This document shows positions 45,740-56,846 of a DNA stretch of 64,000 nucleotides, one piece after another. A program made the position numbers and the translations under genes. Location of the stretch: assembly GCF_963664735.1 (NCBI RefSeq), contig NZ_OY761553.1:1689303-1753302 (forward strand), read 5' to 3'. The number at the start of each line of letters is the position of its first letter. Positions within the stretch are counted from its first letter, which is position 1. Origin of the DNA: an uncultured Cohaesibacter sp. (GTDB lineage: Bacteria > Pseudomonadota > Alphaproteobacteria > Rhizobiales > Cohaesibacteraceae). Below the pieces are notes generated by a model. The model ran no database searches. It saw only the letters and a program-made list of their open reading frames with translations, and was not told where the DNA came from.

Positions 45740-47089
45740 TTAGCCCTCTTTTTCGATTTTGACGAGATTGGCGCGAAGAGCTTCGCCATACTCATATTTC
45801 GAATGACAGATGAAGGTGCAGAGTGCCAGATCTTCTTCATCCAGTTCAAGCGCACCAAGTTTTTGTGCCAAATCGGTATCCAGCGTCAGCAAGGCTTTGA
45901 GAAGCTGCGTCGGCAAAACATCCAGTGGCACAACTCCTTCATAGCTGCCGTATGGCACCATGGCACGACGCCCGCCGCGCTGGTTGGTTCCGAAAGCAAA
46001 TTTCTTGCCGGTACCGAACACTGAAGAGAGATGAACATTGGTGAATGACCAATAGTTCATGGAAGGATAACCCCAGCCAAGAATGCGCTGTTTGGTATCT
46101 TCTTCCATAAGGGTGATCTGAGTTGCCGAACGGGAAAGATAGGCGAACTGGTCTTCAGCCTTAACTCCGGAGAAAACAGAGCCGGAAACCACGCGGCAAT
46201 CAATTCCAACCTCGATCTCACCTGCGGTCAGTTCATCGATCGATGCGCCAACGCGGGTTTTAACTAGACGCGGGTTGGTCGCTAGGGGACCACAAATTGC
46301 AATGGTGCGATCTGTGTCGATCTTACCGGTCAGGAAGAGGTTGCCGATTGCGATCACGTCAGCATAATTGATGGACCAAACGGTCTTATCATGGCTGACT
46401 GGATCGAGGAAATGAATGTGCGTTCCGGCCAATCCGGCAGGATGCGGGCCTTCGAAGGTTTCAAAAACAACCTTCTCGGACGTTACGCCGGGCATTTTTG
46501 CGTCCGGTGCGTGGCAAACGAAAACGTGACCATCGGTAAGATTGGTCAAAACGTCCGTGCCTGCGGAGAATGCTGCTGCGTTCTCGCCGATGACCACGGC
46601 TGGATCGGCAGCAAGCGGGTTTGTATCCATCGCCGTTACAAAGATGGAATGAGGAACCGTTCCCTGAAGAGGCACATATGAATAAGGCCTTGTCTTGAGG
46701 TAGGTCCACTGACCACTTTCATAGAGGCGCTTCTGGACAGCTTCGCGCGGGAGGGCACTGAGCTGTTCTGCAGGCGTAGCCTCAAAGGTGATTTCTTCTT
46801 CCACCTCATCCAGCGTAATCACAATGGTCTCAAGCACACGACGTGCACCACGATTGATCGCCGTAACGGTTCCGCCTCCTGGAGCCACATAGAGCACTTC
46901 TTCGGAAGCTTTGTGCAAGAAGAGAGGTTGACCCTTCTTGACCTTGTCCCCTTCCGCGACCAGCATCTTGGGCTTCAGGCCGATGAAGTCCCGACCATTC
47001 ACAGCCACCTTCGTTATTTTTGGCCCCTCATGAATGGTCTGGACAGGAGCGCCTGATATCGGCAGATCCAATCCTTTTTTTAGCTTCAT
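45740..47089 (-). CDS. nqrA: Na+-NQR subunit A
   Basis: This 449-aa peripheral cytoplasmic subunit is recognised by MKLKKGLDLPISGAP at the start, then LHKASEEVLYVAPGGGTVTAINRGARRVLETIVI and GTHIHFLDPVSHDKTVWSINYADVIAIGNLFLTG. An upstream frame start at 47191 adds 34 unrelated residues. The ATG at 47089 with CAAGG 7 nt upstream matches the family N-terminus. It is the first gene of the operon; the promoter lies in the 353-bp gap to apbE. Confidence 0.96.
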   Translation of the reverse strand: MKLKKGLDLPISGAPVQTIHEGPKITKVAVNGRDFIGLKPKMLVAEGDKVKKGQPLFLHKASEEVLYVAPGGGTVTAINRGARRVLETIVITLDEVEEEITFEATPAEQLSALPREAVQKRLYESGQWTYLKTRPYSYVPLQGTVPHSIFVTAMDTNPLAADPAVVIGENAAAFSAGTDVLTNLTDGHVFVCHAPDAKMPGVTSEKVVFETFEGPHPAGLAGTHIHFLDPVSHDKTVWSINYADVIAIGNLFLTGKIDTDRTIAICGPLATNPRLVKTRVGASIDELTAGEIEVGIDCRVVSGSVFSGVKAEDQFAYLSRSATQITLMEEDTKQRILGWGYPSMNYWSFTNVHLSSVFGTGKKFAFGTNQRGGRRAMVPYGSYEGVVPLDVLPTQLLKALLTLDTDLAQKLGALELDEEDLALCTFICHSKYEYGEALRANLVKIEKEG

Positions 47090-47307
47090 AGCATACCTTG
47101 ACTGAATGAGTTTTCCGGCGCCCCTCGCGCCAATATACGGTGTTGTCCTAACAACACACCCTTTGCTAACGAGGGAAATCAAACAATTCAAGTTAATTTG
47201 CTGCCAGATGGATGGCTTTTGCCATTGGTAGCAATTTGAATGGATAAAATGAAATAAATTTCCCCCAGTCGTCCCCTCTGTCTTCCAGCAAATAGATTAA
47301 AAAGACC

Positions 47308-47321
47308 TTGACTTCAGTCAA
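47308..47321. promoter_or_regulatory. FNR/FixK-like box between nqrA and apbE
   Basis: TTGACTTCAGTCAA is a TTGAC-N4-GTCAA inverted repeat, close to the TTGAT-N4-ATCAA consensus of the FNR/FixK family. It lies 122 bp upstream of apbE and 219 bp upstream of nqrA. The rest of 47090-47442 is AT-rich and holds no gene. Confidence 0.5.
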
Positions 47322-47442
47322 ATAAGAGCCCAACTAACCCGGCATGCCGCTTTTTTAGGCGGTATTAAGACGTTCACTCCTAGTGTCTGCCATGTCTTTG
47401 CCATGTGCCTGCTGCACGCCAAAACTGTTGTGAGGCCTTCCA

Positions 47443-48480
47443 TTGCGTTTGCTTTTCCGGCTAATTCCCATTGTTATTGGTCTATCCCTTCTTGCCGGAT
47501 GTGACCTTTTTTCCCAAAAAACCGACGAATACGTGCTCCGCGGCAACACAATGGGCACCAGTTACACCATCAAGGCACTGCACGCACGGGGGAAGGTGTC
47601 CGACGAAGAGCTCTACAATGACATCAAGTCAACATTGGACAAAGCCAACGAAGCGCTCTCGAATTGGAAGGAAGAGTCGGAAATATCCATCTTTAATGCC
47701 AGTTCTTCGACGGATTGGTTAAGTATTTCTCCCAATTTTCATGAGGTACTGAAAGAAGCTCAGGATATTCACAAGCTCAGTGGTGGCCGATTCGACATTA
47801 CAGTTTCGCCGCTGGTCGACCTTTGGGGCTTTGGACCTGAAGACAACGAAAACCCACCTACAAATGAGCAAATCCAAGAGGCAATGGCCAATGTGGGCCA
47901 AACGGATCTGCTCGAAGTCAAAGACCAGCCGCCCATGGTGCGCAAGCTCAAACCCGGCGTAACCATCACACTCGGAGCTATTGCCAAGGGATATAGCGCA
48001 GATTTGATCGGTCGCACCCTTGCGAAACATGGCATTACGAATTATCTCGTAGAGATAGGTGGAGATTTGATGGTGCATGGCCTGAATGATATGGGCGAGC
48101 CTTGGCAAATCGGTATCGAAAAACCAGACGAAGCCGGTCGCTCGGTTCAGCTGGTCGTTCCAGTGCGCGATATGGGTATTGCTACATCAGGTGACTACCG
48201 CAATTTCTACTTCAATGATGAGGGGCAACGTATGTCTCACATCATTGATCCACTCACCGGACGTCCGGTGACGCATAATCTTGCTTCGGTTACAGTGCTG
48301 GCGCCCAACGGAATGCGGGCCGACGGACTGGCGACTGCTCTGCTGGTTTTGGGCGAGAAGGACGGACGAGCTTTGGCTGACCGGCTGGATATTCCGGCCT
48401 ACTTCATTCGCCGCGAGGAAAGCGGCTTTGTCACATCGAGCAGCAAAGCCTTTGATGCTCTGATGGCGGTAAAAAAATGA
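47443..48480 (+). CDS. apbE: FAD:protein FMN transferase (lipoprotein)
   Basis: This 345-aa exported lipoprotein has the lipobox LLAGC near residue 20. ApbE attaches FMN to threonines of NqrB and NqrC. RGNTMGTSYTIKA, LGAIAKGYSADLIGRTLA and YLVEIGGDLMVHG are its substrate and FAD motifs, and GIATSGDYRNFYFNDEGQRMSHIIDPLTGRPV is the Mg-binding end. The start is TTG (47443) with GAGG 7 nt before it. It is divergent from the nqr operon it serves and followed by nqrM. Confidence 0.95.
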   Translation: MRLLFRLIPIVIGLSLLAGCDLFSQKTDEYVLRGNTMGTSYTIKALHARGKVSDEELYNDIKSTLDKANEALSNWKEESEISIFNASSSTDWLSISPNFHEVLKEAQDIHKLSGGRFDITVSPLVDLWGFGPEDNENPPTNEQIQEAMANVGQTDLLEVKDQPPMVRKLKPGVTITLGAIAKGYSADLIGRTLAKHGITNYLVEIGGDLMVHGLNDMGEPWQIGIEKPDEAGRSVQLVVPVRDMGIATSGDYRNFYFNDEGQRMSHIIDPLTGRPVTHNLASVTVLAPNGMRADGLATALLVLGEKDGRALADRLDIPAYFIRREESGFVTSSSKAFDALMAVKK

Positions 48481-48532
48481 TCAACAGTGTGTCTGTTTGC
48501 ACAGTGCAGCCAGACAGCACGGAGGGAATTAG

Positions 48533-48793
48533 ATGGCAACCTATCTCATTGTATTCGCGGTCTTTTTGCTCGTTATTGTCGGCATGTCCGTTGGCGTCAT
48601 GTTCAAACGCAAGCCGATCGCCGGTTCTTGCGGTGGTTTGAATGCGATTTCAGACGCAGACCATTGCCTGATTTGCGGCTCGCCGGTTGACAAAGACAGC
48701 CCGCTCAAAGAACGCCTGCATGGGGAATGCCCTCGCAAAAAGGCAGCTCGCGAAAAAGCCGAACGTGAAGCTGCAATGAACGCTGCCGAATAG
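48533..48793 (+). CDS. nqrM: Na+-NQR maturation protein NqrM
   Basis: This 86-aa protein has one N-terminal helix (YLIVFAVFLLVIVGMSVGVMF) and four conserved cysteines: Cys33 (GSCGGL), Cys45 and Cys48 (HCLICG) and Cys66 (GECP). This is the NqrM/DUF539 pattern. It is needed for the NqrD/NqrE iron centre, probably by delivering iron. GGAGGG precedes the ATG. It is 52 bp from apbE on the same strand, so both assembly factors are made together. Confidence 0.93.
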   Translation: MATYLIVFAVFLLVIVGMSVGVMFKRKPIAGSCGGLNAISDADHCLICGSPVDKDSPLKERLHGECPRKKAAREKAEREAAMNAAE

Positions 48794-48800
48794 TCGCTTC

Positions 48801-48834
48801 GCAAACTGCCATGCTCTTCAGGCAGGCAGTTTGC
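48801..48834 (+). terminator. Hairpin downstream of apbE-nqrM
   Basis: GCAAACTGCC (48801-48810) and GGCAGTTTGC (48825-48834) form a perfect 10-bp stem with a 14-nt loop, 8 nt after the nqrM stop. Only a short T-run (CCTTTGG) follows, so termination may be incomplete. Confidence 0.6.
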
Positions 48835-48851
48835 AGATCCTTTGGTGATCC

Positions 48852-49471
48852 ATGGTTTTTCTCGGTTCCATTTTCGTTATTTGGGCTCTGGCGGTTGTTT
48901 CGCCGGGGCCAATCTGTTTCTGGTCTTGCGTTACAGCCTTTCGGGCGAAAGACGCTCAGGGTTGGCCGCAGTCGGGGGCATTGCCTGTGGCACCTTTTTA
49001 TGGGGACTGGCCGGGCTGCTTGGCCTGACATCGCTCTTTCAAACGGCGCCAACGCTCTTTCTTGTCATGAAATTGTGCGGGGCGAGCTATCTGGCCTATT
49101 GCGGCGTAAAGATGCTCAAGGCAGCTATCGCCAACCGGTATGAAGAGGCCATAACCGTTGGCACTTCGCAGCGCTCCGTTGCCACGGCATTTCGCTCCGG
49201 TCTGGTGACCAATCTCTGCAACCCCAAGAGCGCCATTTTTGTAACAGCTCTGTTTGCAGCTGCTATGCCCCACCCGCTGCCACTGGCTTACGGGCTTTGC
49301 GGGGTTTTGCTGATGATGAGTATTTCCACAGTCTGGTATGGACTGGTTGCCCTGCTGTTCAGCTCCAGGCGCGCCTCAGCCATGGCAAAGACCATCCGGC
49401 GAACCATTGATGCGGTCGCAGGGGCAGCGTTCCTCATTTTTGCAGGCAAGTTGATGCTATCGCAGAAATAG
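48852..49471 (+). pseudogene. LysE/RhtB-family exporter gene with a frameshift
   Basis: The family N-terminus MVFLGSIFVIWALAVVSPGP is read from the ATG at 48852, but at about 48911 the frame must change by one base to continue NLFLVLRYSLSGERRSGLAA. The family expects SPGPN here, as PGP-AAT-CTG; one A seems missing. Downstream of the shift about 187 intact residues follow, with GLVTNLCNPKSAIFVTALFAAA and several helices, ending at 49471. LysE/RhtB proteins export amino acids. Either the gene is inactive, or the shift is a sequencing error or programmed. Confidence 0.8.
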
Positions 49472-49479
49472 ACTGCGAC

Positions 49480-49671
49480 TCAGTGTGGCACGAACGGAAT
49501 GAATGCAAGAACCATGAAGCAGAAGGTTGCAACGCCGCCGGAGAGCCAGCAATTGCGCTTCCAGTTGACGCCTTGCGCCTTCCAGTTATCGCGGAACACC
49601 TTGCCGGCCAGAACGAAGACTATGAGAATGGCGATCCCGACATAGGGATTGGAAATAACAAGATTGGACAC
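49480..49671 (-). CDS. Small membrane protein
   Basis: This 63-aa protein has two hydrophobic helices (NPYVGIAILIVFVLAGKVF and WLSGGVATFCFMVLAFIPF) flanking a polar loop RDNWKAQGVNWKRN. It starts at GTG (49671) with a poor ribosome site. The frame is clean and the helix-loop-helix layout looks like a real protein, but I recognise no family. It is convergent with the frameshifted LysE gene. Confidence 0.55.
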   Translation of the reverse strand: MSNLVISNPYVGIAILIVFVLAGKVFRDNWKAQGVNWKRNCWLSGGVATFCFMVLAFIPFVPH

Positions 49672-49779
49672 GAAACAACGCTTTCAGGCTTTGAGTTCTT
49701 CTTGATTGGCTTTATCGCCAATTTATCCTAATGTCCGCGCAACGCAAACCATTCGCCAATTGAAGAGCTCATTATCCCC

Positions 49780-51141
49780 GTGTCAGCGCCTCTTTCGCCC
49801 AAACCTGTGTTGCTGGATCGAGAAACGCCTTCCATTTTGAAGCTGGCGGGTTTTCTCTCGCTGTCAGGTCTCTTTTCCACATCGGCAATTCTCATTGATG
49901 CCAATATGGTGGGGCCGATTGGTGACGAAACACTCGCCGGGCTTGGTCTTTGTGCAGGCTTATACGGCTTGTTCATGGCGCTGCTGTTCGGCCTTGGCTC
50001 CGGAGCCCAGATATTACTGACGCGCGCCTTTGGCACTGGCGACATGGTGTTGTTTTACAAGCGTCTGATGCGCATGATGGGGCTGGGGCTTTCGCTCAGC
50101 GTCGTTCTGGTGCTGCTGTTCCGCTTCAATATCAATTTCCTTGTCGACTGGCTTGCCACGACCTCGGGTATCGGCTTTGCGGCAAAGCGTTATCTGGAGC
50201 TGATGGTCTATGCGCCTCCAATGAGCTTTGCAGCCTATCTGCTGACCATCAGCTTTGATGTGCGTCGACAGGCACCCAGGGAATTGCGCGGTTTTGCCAT
50301 AGAGCTGCCGTTGAATGTCGTTCTGAATGCGCTGCTCATCTATGGCTGGTTCGGAGCGCCTGAGTTGGGCATCAAGGGAGCTGCCATAGCAACTCTGATC
50401 AGTCAGGGAGCACGTCTCGTCTATCTGATAGCGTTGACTGCGGGCGACATGAACCATGCCTTCAGAGCGGACCGAGCACATGCGCCGCAAAATCATGCGA
50501 GTTTGGCTCATCCAAATGATGAACCTCTTCTTCCTCGCTCTGTTTTGCTGCCGGTCATGCTCAATGTCGCCGCACTCATTGTCGGCGCACAGGCTTATCA
50601 GCTGCTGTTTGCGCAGCAGCCCTATTTGACCTTTGCAGCGCTTGCGCTGATGACGCCCTGGCTTTCGGTTGCCAATGTGTTGGGGCGTGCAGTTGCCATG
50701 TCAGCCACCTTGACATGCGCCGATCTCAAGCCGGGCAGCGAAGAGCTGCGTCAGGCGATCCGCTCCGTGTTGTCCGCCCTGCGTTTGCTTGCGCCCAGAT
50801 TGGCCTTGCTCTTTGTCGCCGTTACCCTCGTGGCTGATGCTCTTTCATGGCATATATCGGACTGGGTGCGGATCAACTTCCTGCTGCTTATCCCCTATGG
50901 TGGCTTGCTCGTTCTGGTGCGAACGGTCTCGGTTACCATCGGCGCCATATTGCGTGCAACGGACCGGCCCAAATGGGTTTTCTGGGTTCAGGTTGGGCTG
51001 CAATGGGGCTTTGGCGTGCCCCTATTGCTCATCGCGACGCACGTTTTCGAACTATCCCTTTACATCGCTTACGGCATTCTCATAGGCGAAGAGGCGTTGA
51101 GGCTCGGCATTATGGCTCTGCGCCTGAAGCGCTTCATGTAA
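49780..51141 (+). CDS. MATE-family efflux transporter
   Basis: This 453-aa protein has about twelve membrane helices in two MatE repeats. ILKLAGFLSLSGLFSTSAILIDANMVGPIGDETLAGLGL opens the first, and LLFGLGSGAQILLTRAFGTGD matches the family's conserved GSGAQ/GA-G segment. ELRGFAIELPLNVVLNALLIYGWFGAPELGIKGAAIATLISQG is the middle block. Members export drugs or metabolites in exchange for Na+ or H+; the substrate is not evident. GTG start at 49780. Confidence 0.88.
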   Translation: MSAPLSPKPVLLDRETPSILKLAGFLSLSGLFSTSAILIDANMVGPIGDETLAGLGLCAGLYGLFMALLFGLGSGAQILLTRAFGTGDMVLFYKRLMRMMGLGLSLSVVLVLLFRFNINFLVDWLATTSGIGFAAKRYLELMVYAPPMSFAAYLLTISFDVRRQAPRELRGFAIELPLNVVLNALLIYGWFGAPELGIKGAAIATLISQGARLVYLIALTAGDMNHAFRADRAHAPQNHASLAHPNDEPLLPRSVLLPVMLNVAALIVGAQAYQLLFAQQPYLTFAALALMTPWLSVANVLGRAVAMSATLTCADLKPGSEELRQAIRSVLSALRLLAPRLALLFVAVTLVADALSWHISDWVRINFLLLIPYGGLLVLVRTVSVTIGAILRATDRPKWVFWVQVGLQWGFGVPLLLIATHVFELSLYIAYGILIGEEALRLGIMALRLKRFM

Positions 51142-51168
51142 TGTAACGTAACGTCTGCTCGACCCTGC

Positions 51169-51777
51169 TCAGGTCATCGCAGAATAAGGAGGTGCCGGGT
51201 CATATTGCATGGCCTTTTGCACCATACGCGCATATTCGGGCCCAAGCCATTCGCCGACAAGCCAGAGGCTCATGTCTATGCCAGCAGAAACGCCCGCGCT
51301 GGTGACAAGGTTGCCATCGCGAATATAACGATATTCCCCATGAACACAGGGCTTTTCGGGACGATCCTTTAACAAATCAACGGCAGCGTGATGTGTCGTG
51401 ATCTTTTTGCCAGCTGTCAAACCGGCGGCGGTCAACAACAGTGATCCGGTGCAAACACTGGTCACCCATTTGGCCTCTTGCCCTATGCGGGATATCCAGT
51501 CGATAATAGCCGGATTATCAACCTCGCGCCTCGTGCCCTGACCACCGGGGACCAACAGCACATCAAGCTTGGACACATCGCTCATGGTCTTGTCCGGCAA
51601 TACCCGCATCCCCTTGGCGCATTTGACCGGATCAGGGTTAGGACCTATAAAAAACGGCTCAAAAGGCAAGTCCCTGCCCTTATATTCGGCGACCTTGTTT
51701 GACATTGAGAAAACTTCCCATGGACCCACAAAGTCCAACTCTTCTGCATCTGCGAACAGCAATATTCCGATTTTCAT
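51169..51777 (-). CDS. DJ-1/PfpI-family protein
   Basis: This 202-aa single-domain protein is recognised by MKIGILLFADAEELDFVGPWEVFS, LDVLLVPGGQGTRREVDNPAI and the nucleophile elbow VTSVCTGSLLLTAAGLTAGKKITTHHAA. The pattern is that of isonitrile hydratase-like members. It has no AraC domain. The ATG at 51777 with AAGGG nearby is preferred; an earlier frame start at 51849 adds a lysine-rich extension with no match. The reaction is not known. Confidence 0.85.
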   Translation of the reverse strand: MKIGILLFADAEELDFVGPWEVFSMSNKVAEYKGRDLPFEPFFIGPNPDPVKCAKGMRVLPDKTMSDVSKLDVLLVPGGQGTRREVDNPAIIDWISRIGQEAKWVTSVCTGSLLLTAAGLTAGKKITTHHAAVDLLKDRPEKPCVHGEYRYIRDGNLVTSAGVSAGIDMSLWLVGEWLGPEYARMVQKAMQYDPAPPYSAMT

Positions 51778-51913
51778 ACCCTTGCCCTTTCTCTTCATCT
51801 CCGCCATACATGGCGAGCGAAAAGCCCGCTTGTTTTTTCTTTCTCGCAAGGAAAAAATGTGCGAAGGAAAAAGTCTTCTTTACGTCCTACCATCATTTTA
51901 AAAAGCTGTATTT

Positions 51914-52810
51914 ATGAAAAACAATAATATTGTCGCCTATGCACTTTTGGCTTTGGCCACGCTTTGCTGGGGTGGAAATGTGGTTATTGGCCGCGCTGTT
52001 CGTGGGGATTTGCCCCCACTTGGCCTTTCCTTCTGGCGCTGGTTTTTCTGCTGCCTCATTTTGCTGGCCTTCACCTTGCCCAAGCTGAAGACAAATTGGC
52101 CCATTATGCGCAAGCACTGGAAGCTTCTGCTGGCCATGTCCGCAACGGGTATCGCGGCGTTCAATCCGTTGCAATATCAGGCATTGCACAGCACAACGGC
52201 CATCAATTCCACGCTGATTCTGGCCACCTGCCCGGCTATTATGGCGCTTTTGTCCGGTTTCATCCTGAATGAAAGGCTCGACCGCACGCAAATCGCAGGC
52301 ATCCTCGTTTCCTTTTTCGGCGTCGCGATTGTCATCACGGCAGGTGACCTCAAGACACTTTTTCACCTAAAATTCACCGGCGGCGACATCTGGATGGTTG
52401 GCGCGGCAATTGTCTGGGCTCTTTATTCCATAACCGTGAAAATGCGCCCTACAGAGCTAGATCCTCTGGTCATGCTGATGGTGATTACAGGGGTTGGCGC
52501 CCTTATTCTGCTGCCACTTTATATATGGGAAACCCTCACCTATCAGGCAGTTACCTTAACGCCAACCAATCTGGCGGCGATCGTGTATGTGACCTTCATC
52601 GCTTCTCTTCTGGCCTATTTCAGCTGGAACAAGGGCGTCGGGATTATCGGCCCGTCCAAAGCGGGCGTCACGATTCATCTGATGCCTGTGTGGGTTGCTT
52701 TTCTGGCCTTTTTCTTTCTCGATGAAAGGTTGGAAATCTATCACATCCTCGGCATAGCCTTTATTGCCTTGGGCATCTTGTTGAATAGCCACCGCGCACA
52801 TGCCAAATAG
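51914..52810 (+). CDS. EamA/DMT-family transporter
   Basis: This 298-aa protein has about ten membrane helices in two EamA repeats. ALATLCWGGNVVIGRAVRGDLPPLGLSFWRW is the first-repeat signature, and IWMVGAAIVWALYSITVKMRP and PVWVAFLAFFFLDERLEIYHILGIAFIALGILL belong to the second. Members export amino acids and metabolites; the substrate is unknown. Confidence 0.9.
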   Translation: MKNNNIVAYALLALATLCWGGNVVIGRAVRGDLPPLGLSFWRWFFCCLILLAFTLPKLKTNWPIMRKHWKLLLAMSATGIAAFNPLQYQALHSTTAINSTLILATCPAIMALLSGFILNERLDRTQIAGILVSFFGVAIVITAGDLKTLFHLKFTGGDIWMVGAAIVWALYSITVKMRPTELDPLVMLMVITGVGALILLPLYIWETLTYQAVTLTPTNLAAIVYVTFIASLLAYFSWNKGVGIIGPSKAGVTIHLMPVWVAFLAFFFLDERLEIYHILGIAFIALGILLNSHRAHAK

Positions 52811-54966
<2,156 letters not shown>

Positions 54967-55010
54967 TCGCATGAAGGATGAAGGGAAACGTTTCATTCTC
55001 GGAATTACAA

Positions 55011-55045
55011 ACAAAGGCGGCTCTCACAAGGCCGCCTTTGTTTTT
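55011..55045. terminator. Bidirectional Rho-independent terminator (pgm / MCP gene)
   Basis: ACAAAGGCGGC (55011-55021) pairs with GCCGCCTTTGT (55031-55041) around a 9-nt loop, followed by TTTTT on the plus strand. It lies between the convergent pgm and MCP genes. Confidence 0.88.
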
Positions 55046-55085
55046 GGTTATCTTCAAAGTCCTTGGCATAAGTTGACCAACAGCC

Positions 55086-56246
55086 CTAGCCGACCTTGCG
55101 CACTTCACCCATAAAGCGGACCAGTTCTTGGCGCAGGCGGCCAAGGCTGTCTTCCTGTCGAACGAGTTGCTCGGAAACATCAAGAACTTCCTGAACGGTA
55201 TTTTGCGTGACGGCGGTTGCTTCCTTGACCTCGGAAACGCCTCTGCTCACATCCTGAGTGCCAACGGCGGCTTCTTCAATGTTGGTCGAAATTTCCCGCG
55301 TTGCAGCGCTCTGTTGTTCAACTGCGGCTGCGATGGCGGTGGAGATTTCGCTAACCCGTTCAATGGTCGCAGAAATTTCGTCGTTGGCCTTGACCGCTCG
55401 TTGGGTTGCCTGCTGCAAGCTGTTGATCTGCTCGGAGATCTGTTCGGTTGCCTGCGCGGTTTGCGCGGATAGATTTTTCACTTCCTGCGCCACAATGGCA
55501 AAGCCCTTGCCCGCTTCCCCTGCTCTTGCCGCTTCAATGGTGGCATTAAGCGCGAGCAGATTGGTCTGTGCAGCGATATCGGAAATAAGGGACACGACCT
55601 CGTTAATCTGCTGGGAAGCAGATGCCAGACTAGAGATTTCACCGCTCATGTCTTTGGATTTTTCAACCGATGTACGGGCAATGCCGCTGCTATTGACCAC
55701 CTGAGTATTGATTTCACTGATGGATTCGGTGAGCTGCTCCACAGCTTCAGCAACAGATTGCATATTCGCCGAAGCCTGCTCTGCACCGGCAGCCACGATT
55801 AAAGACTGTTCCTGAGCACCGTGTGACGCGGTCGAAACCTTCTGCGAGGCGCCTTGCAGGTTAGAAATCATGCCCGTCATGCTGACGACGATGTCGTTCA
55901 ATTCGCATTCGAATTTCGTGCCCATTTCGTCAAACTGATCGTGACGTTGCTTGATCTTCCATGTTGCCCGGTTGATGCTTTCCGCAGCTCTCTGAAAATC
56001 ACCGATCATTCCCTTCTCCGCAATCAGACGGAAATGCCGGTTTTTTGAAACATAATCCAGACAGGCTTTTGACTCGCGAATGTAGGCGTCGGAACGATCT
56101 ATCATGGAGTTGATAGCGTGCATCAACTCGCCAAGCTCTCCTTTGTCACTGATGTTGGTTATGCGAGCGGAAAAATCTCCTCTGGCAACAGCAGCACAAA
56201 CTTCCTTGGCCTTTTTTATTGATGCACTTTTTGTTGTAAAACCCAT
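55086..56246 (-). CDS. Cytoplasmic methyl-accepting chemotaxis protein
   Basis: This 386-aa receptor without membrane helices starts with a HAMP-like region ([36 protein letters not shown]). A linker to about residue 110 and the coiled-coil signalling domain follow, with the conserved hairpin tip [36 protein letters not shown]. It has no CheB/CheR-tethering pentapeptide. The ATG at 56246 is preferred, since AGGAG lies 10 nt upstream; the earlier GTG would put that site in the gene. It lies 48 bp after a PAS gene. Confidence 0.93.
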   Translation of the reverse strand: MGFTTKSASIKKAKEVCAAVARGDFSARITNISDKGELGELMHAINSMIDRSDAYIRESKACLDYVSKNRHFRLIAEKGMIGDFQRAAESINRATWKIKQRHDQFDEMGTKFECELNDIVVSMTGMISNLQGASQKVSTASHGAQEQSLIVAAGAEQASANMQSVAEAVEQLTESISEINTQVVNSSGIARTSVEKSKDMSGEISSLASASQQINEVVSLISDIAAQTNLLALNATIEAARAGEAGKGFAIVAQEVKNLSAQTAQATEQISEQINSLQQATQRAVKANDEISATIERVSEISTAIAAAVEQQSAATREISTNIEEAAVGTQDVSRGVSEVKEATAVTQNTVQEVLDVSEQLVRQEDSLGRLRQELVRFMGEVRKVG

Positions 56247-56294
56247 TTGGTTGCTCTCCTGGAACACTTTTCTCTCACTGAGGGAATGGCGATA

Positions 56295-56846
56295 TCAGCG
56301 ATAACCACGACGTTCTCTCTGGCCCAGAGTCGCTATGAATTCATCATAAGCCAGCCCCTTTTCAGCCAAGACCGCTTCAATTACTTTCGTTCCTTCTTTC
56401 AGTCCATCCTTGCGGTTAGCAACAGACGATTCAGCGGCACGAATCTTGTCATAAAGCGGAATGACATGATTCTTCAGAATGTCGTGATCTGGAACACGCC
56501 GATTTGAATGGAAGCCAACGACCTTGCCATCGTTACCCCAGCTTGGAGTTACATGCGCATAAACCCAATAGTGATCGCCGTTTTTGCAGCGATTATTCAC
56601 GTAAGCAAAGATCTCCTTGCCGCTTTCAATTGTTTGCCACAGCAGCTTGAAAATCGCGCGCGGCATGTGGGGATGCCGGATAAGGCTATGCGGTTGGCCC
56701 AAGACTTCCTTTTCGGTATATCCCGATATACTCAGAAAGATCTGGTTCGCATAAGTCAGACGCCCGGAAAGGTCGGTCTTACTAACGATGATATCTTCGT
56801 CACCAAAAAATCTTTCAACACCAGTTACAGATCTATCGTTGGACAT
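56295..56846 (-). CDS. Aer-like PAS sensor protein
   Basis: This 183-aa protein has a single PAS domain (residues about 15-125). FLSISGYTEKEVLGQPHSLIRHPHMPRAIFKLLW and VNNRCKNGDHYWVYAHVTPSW are nearly the FAD-binding PAS motifs of the aerotaxis receptor Aer (GYT-x-E-x-x-GQPH...RHPDMP and KNGDHYWV). A helical tail follows; there is no membrane or output domain. Two further upstream starts are possible (56936 and 56924); I use 56846, where the similarity begins, although its AAAGGTG site is far (13 nt). It pairs with the MCP gene downstream. Confidence 0.85.
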   Translation of the reverse strand: MSNDRSVTGVERFFGDEDIIVSKTDLSGRLTYANQIFLSISGYTEKEVLGQPHSLIRHPHMPRAIFKLLWQTIESGKEIFAYVNNRCKNGDHYWVYAHVTPSWGNDGKVVGFHSNRRVPDHDILKNHVIPLYDKIRAAESSVANRKDGLKEGTKVIEAVLAEKGLAYDEFIATLGQRERRGYR

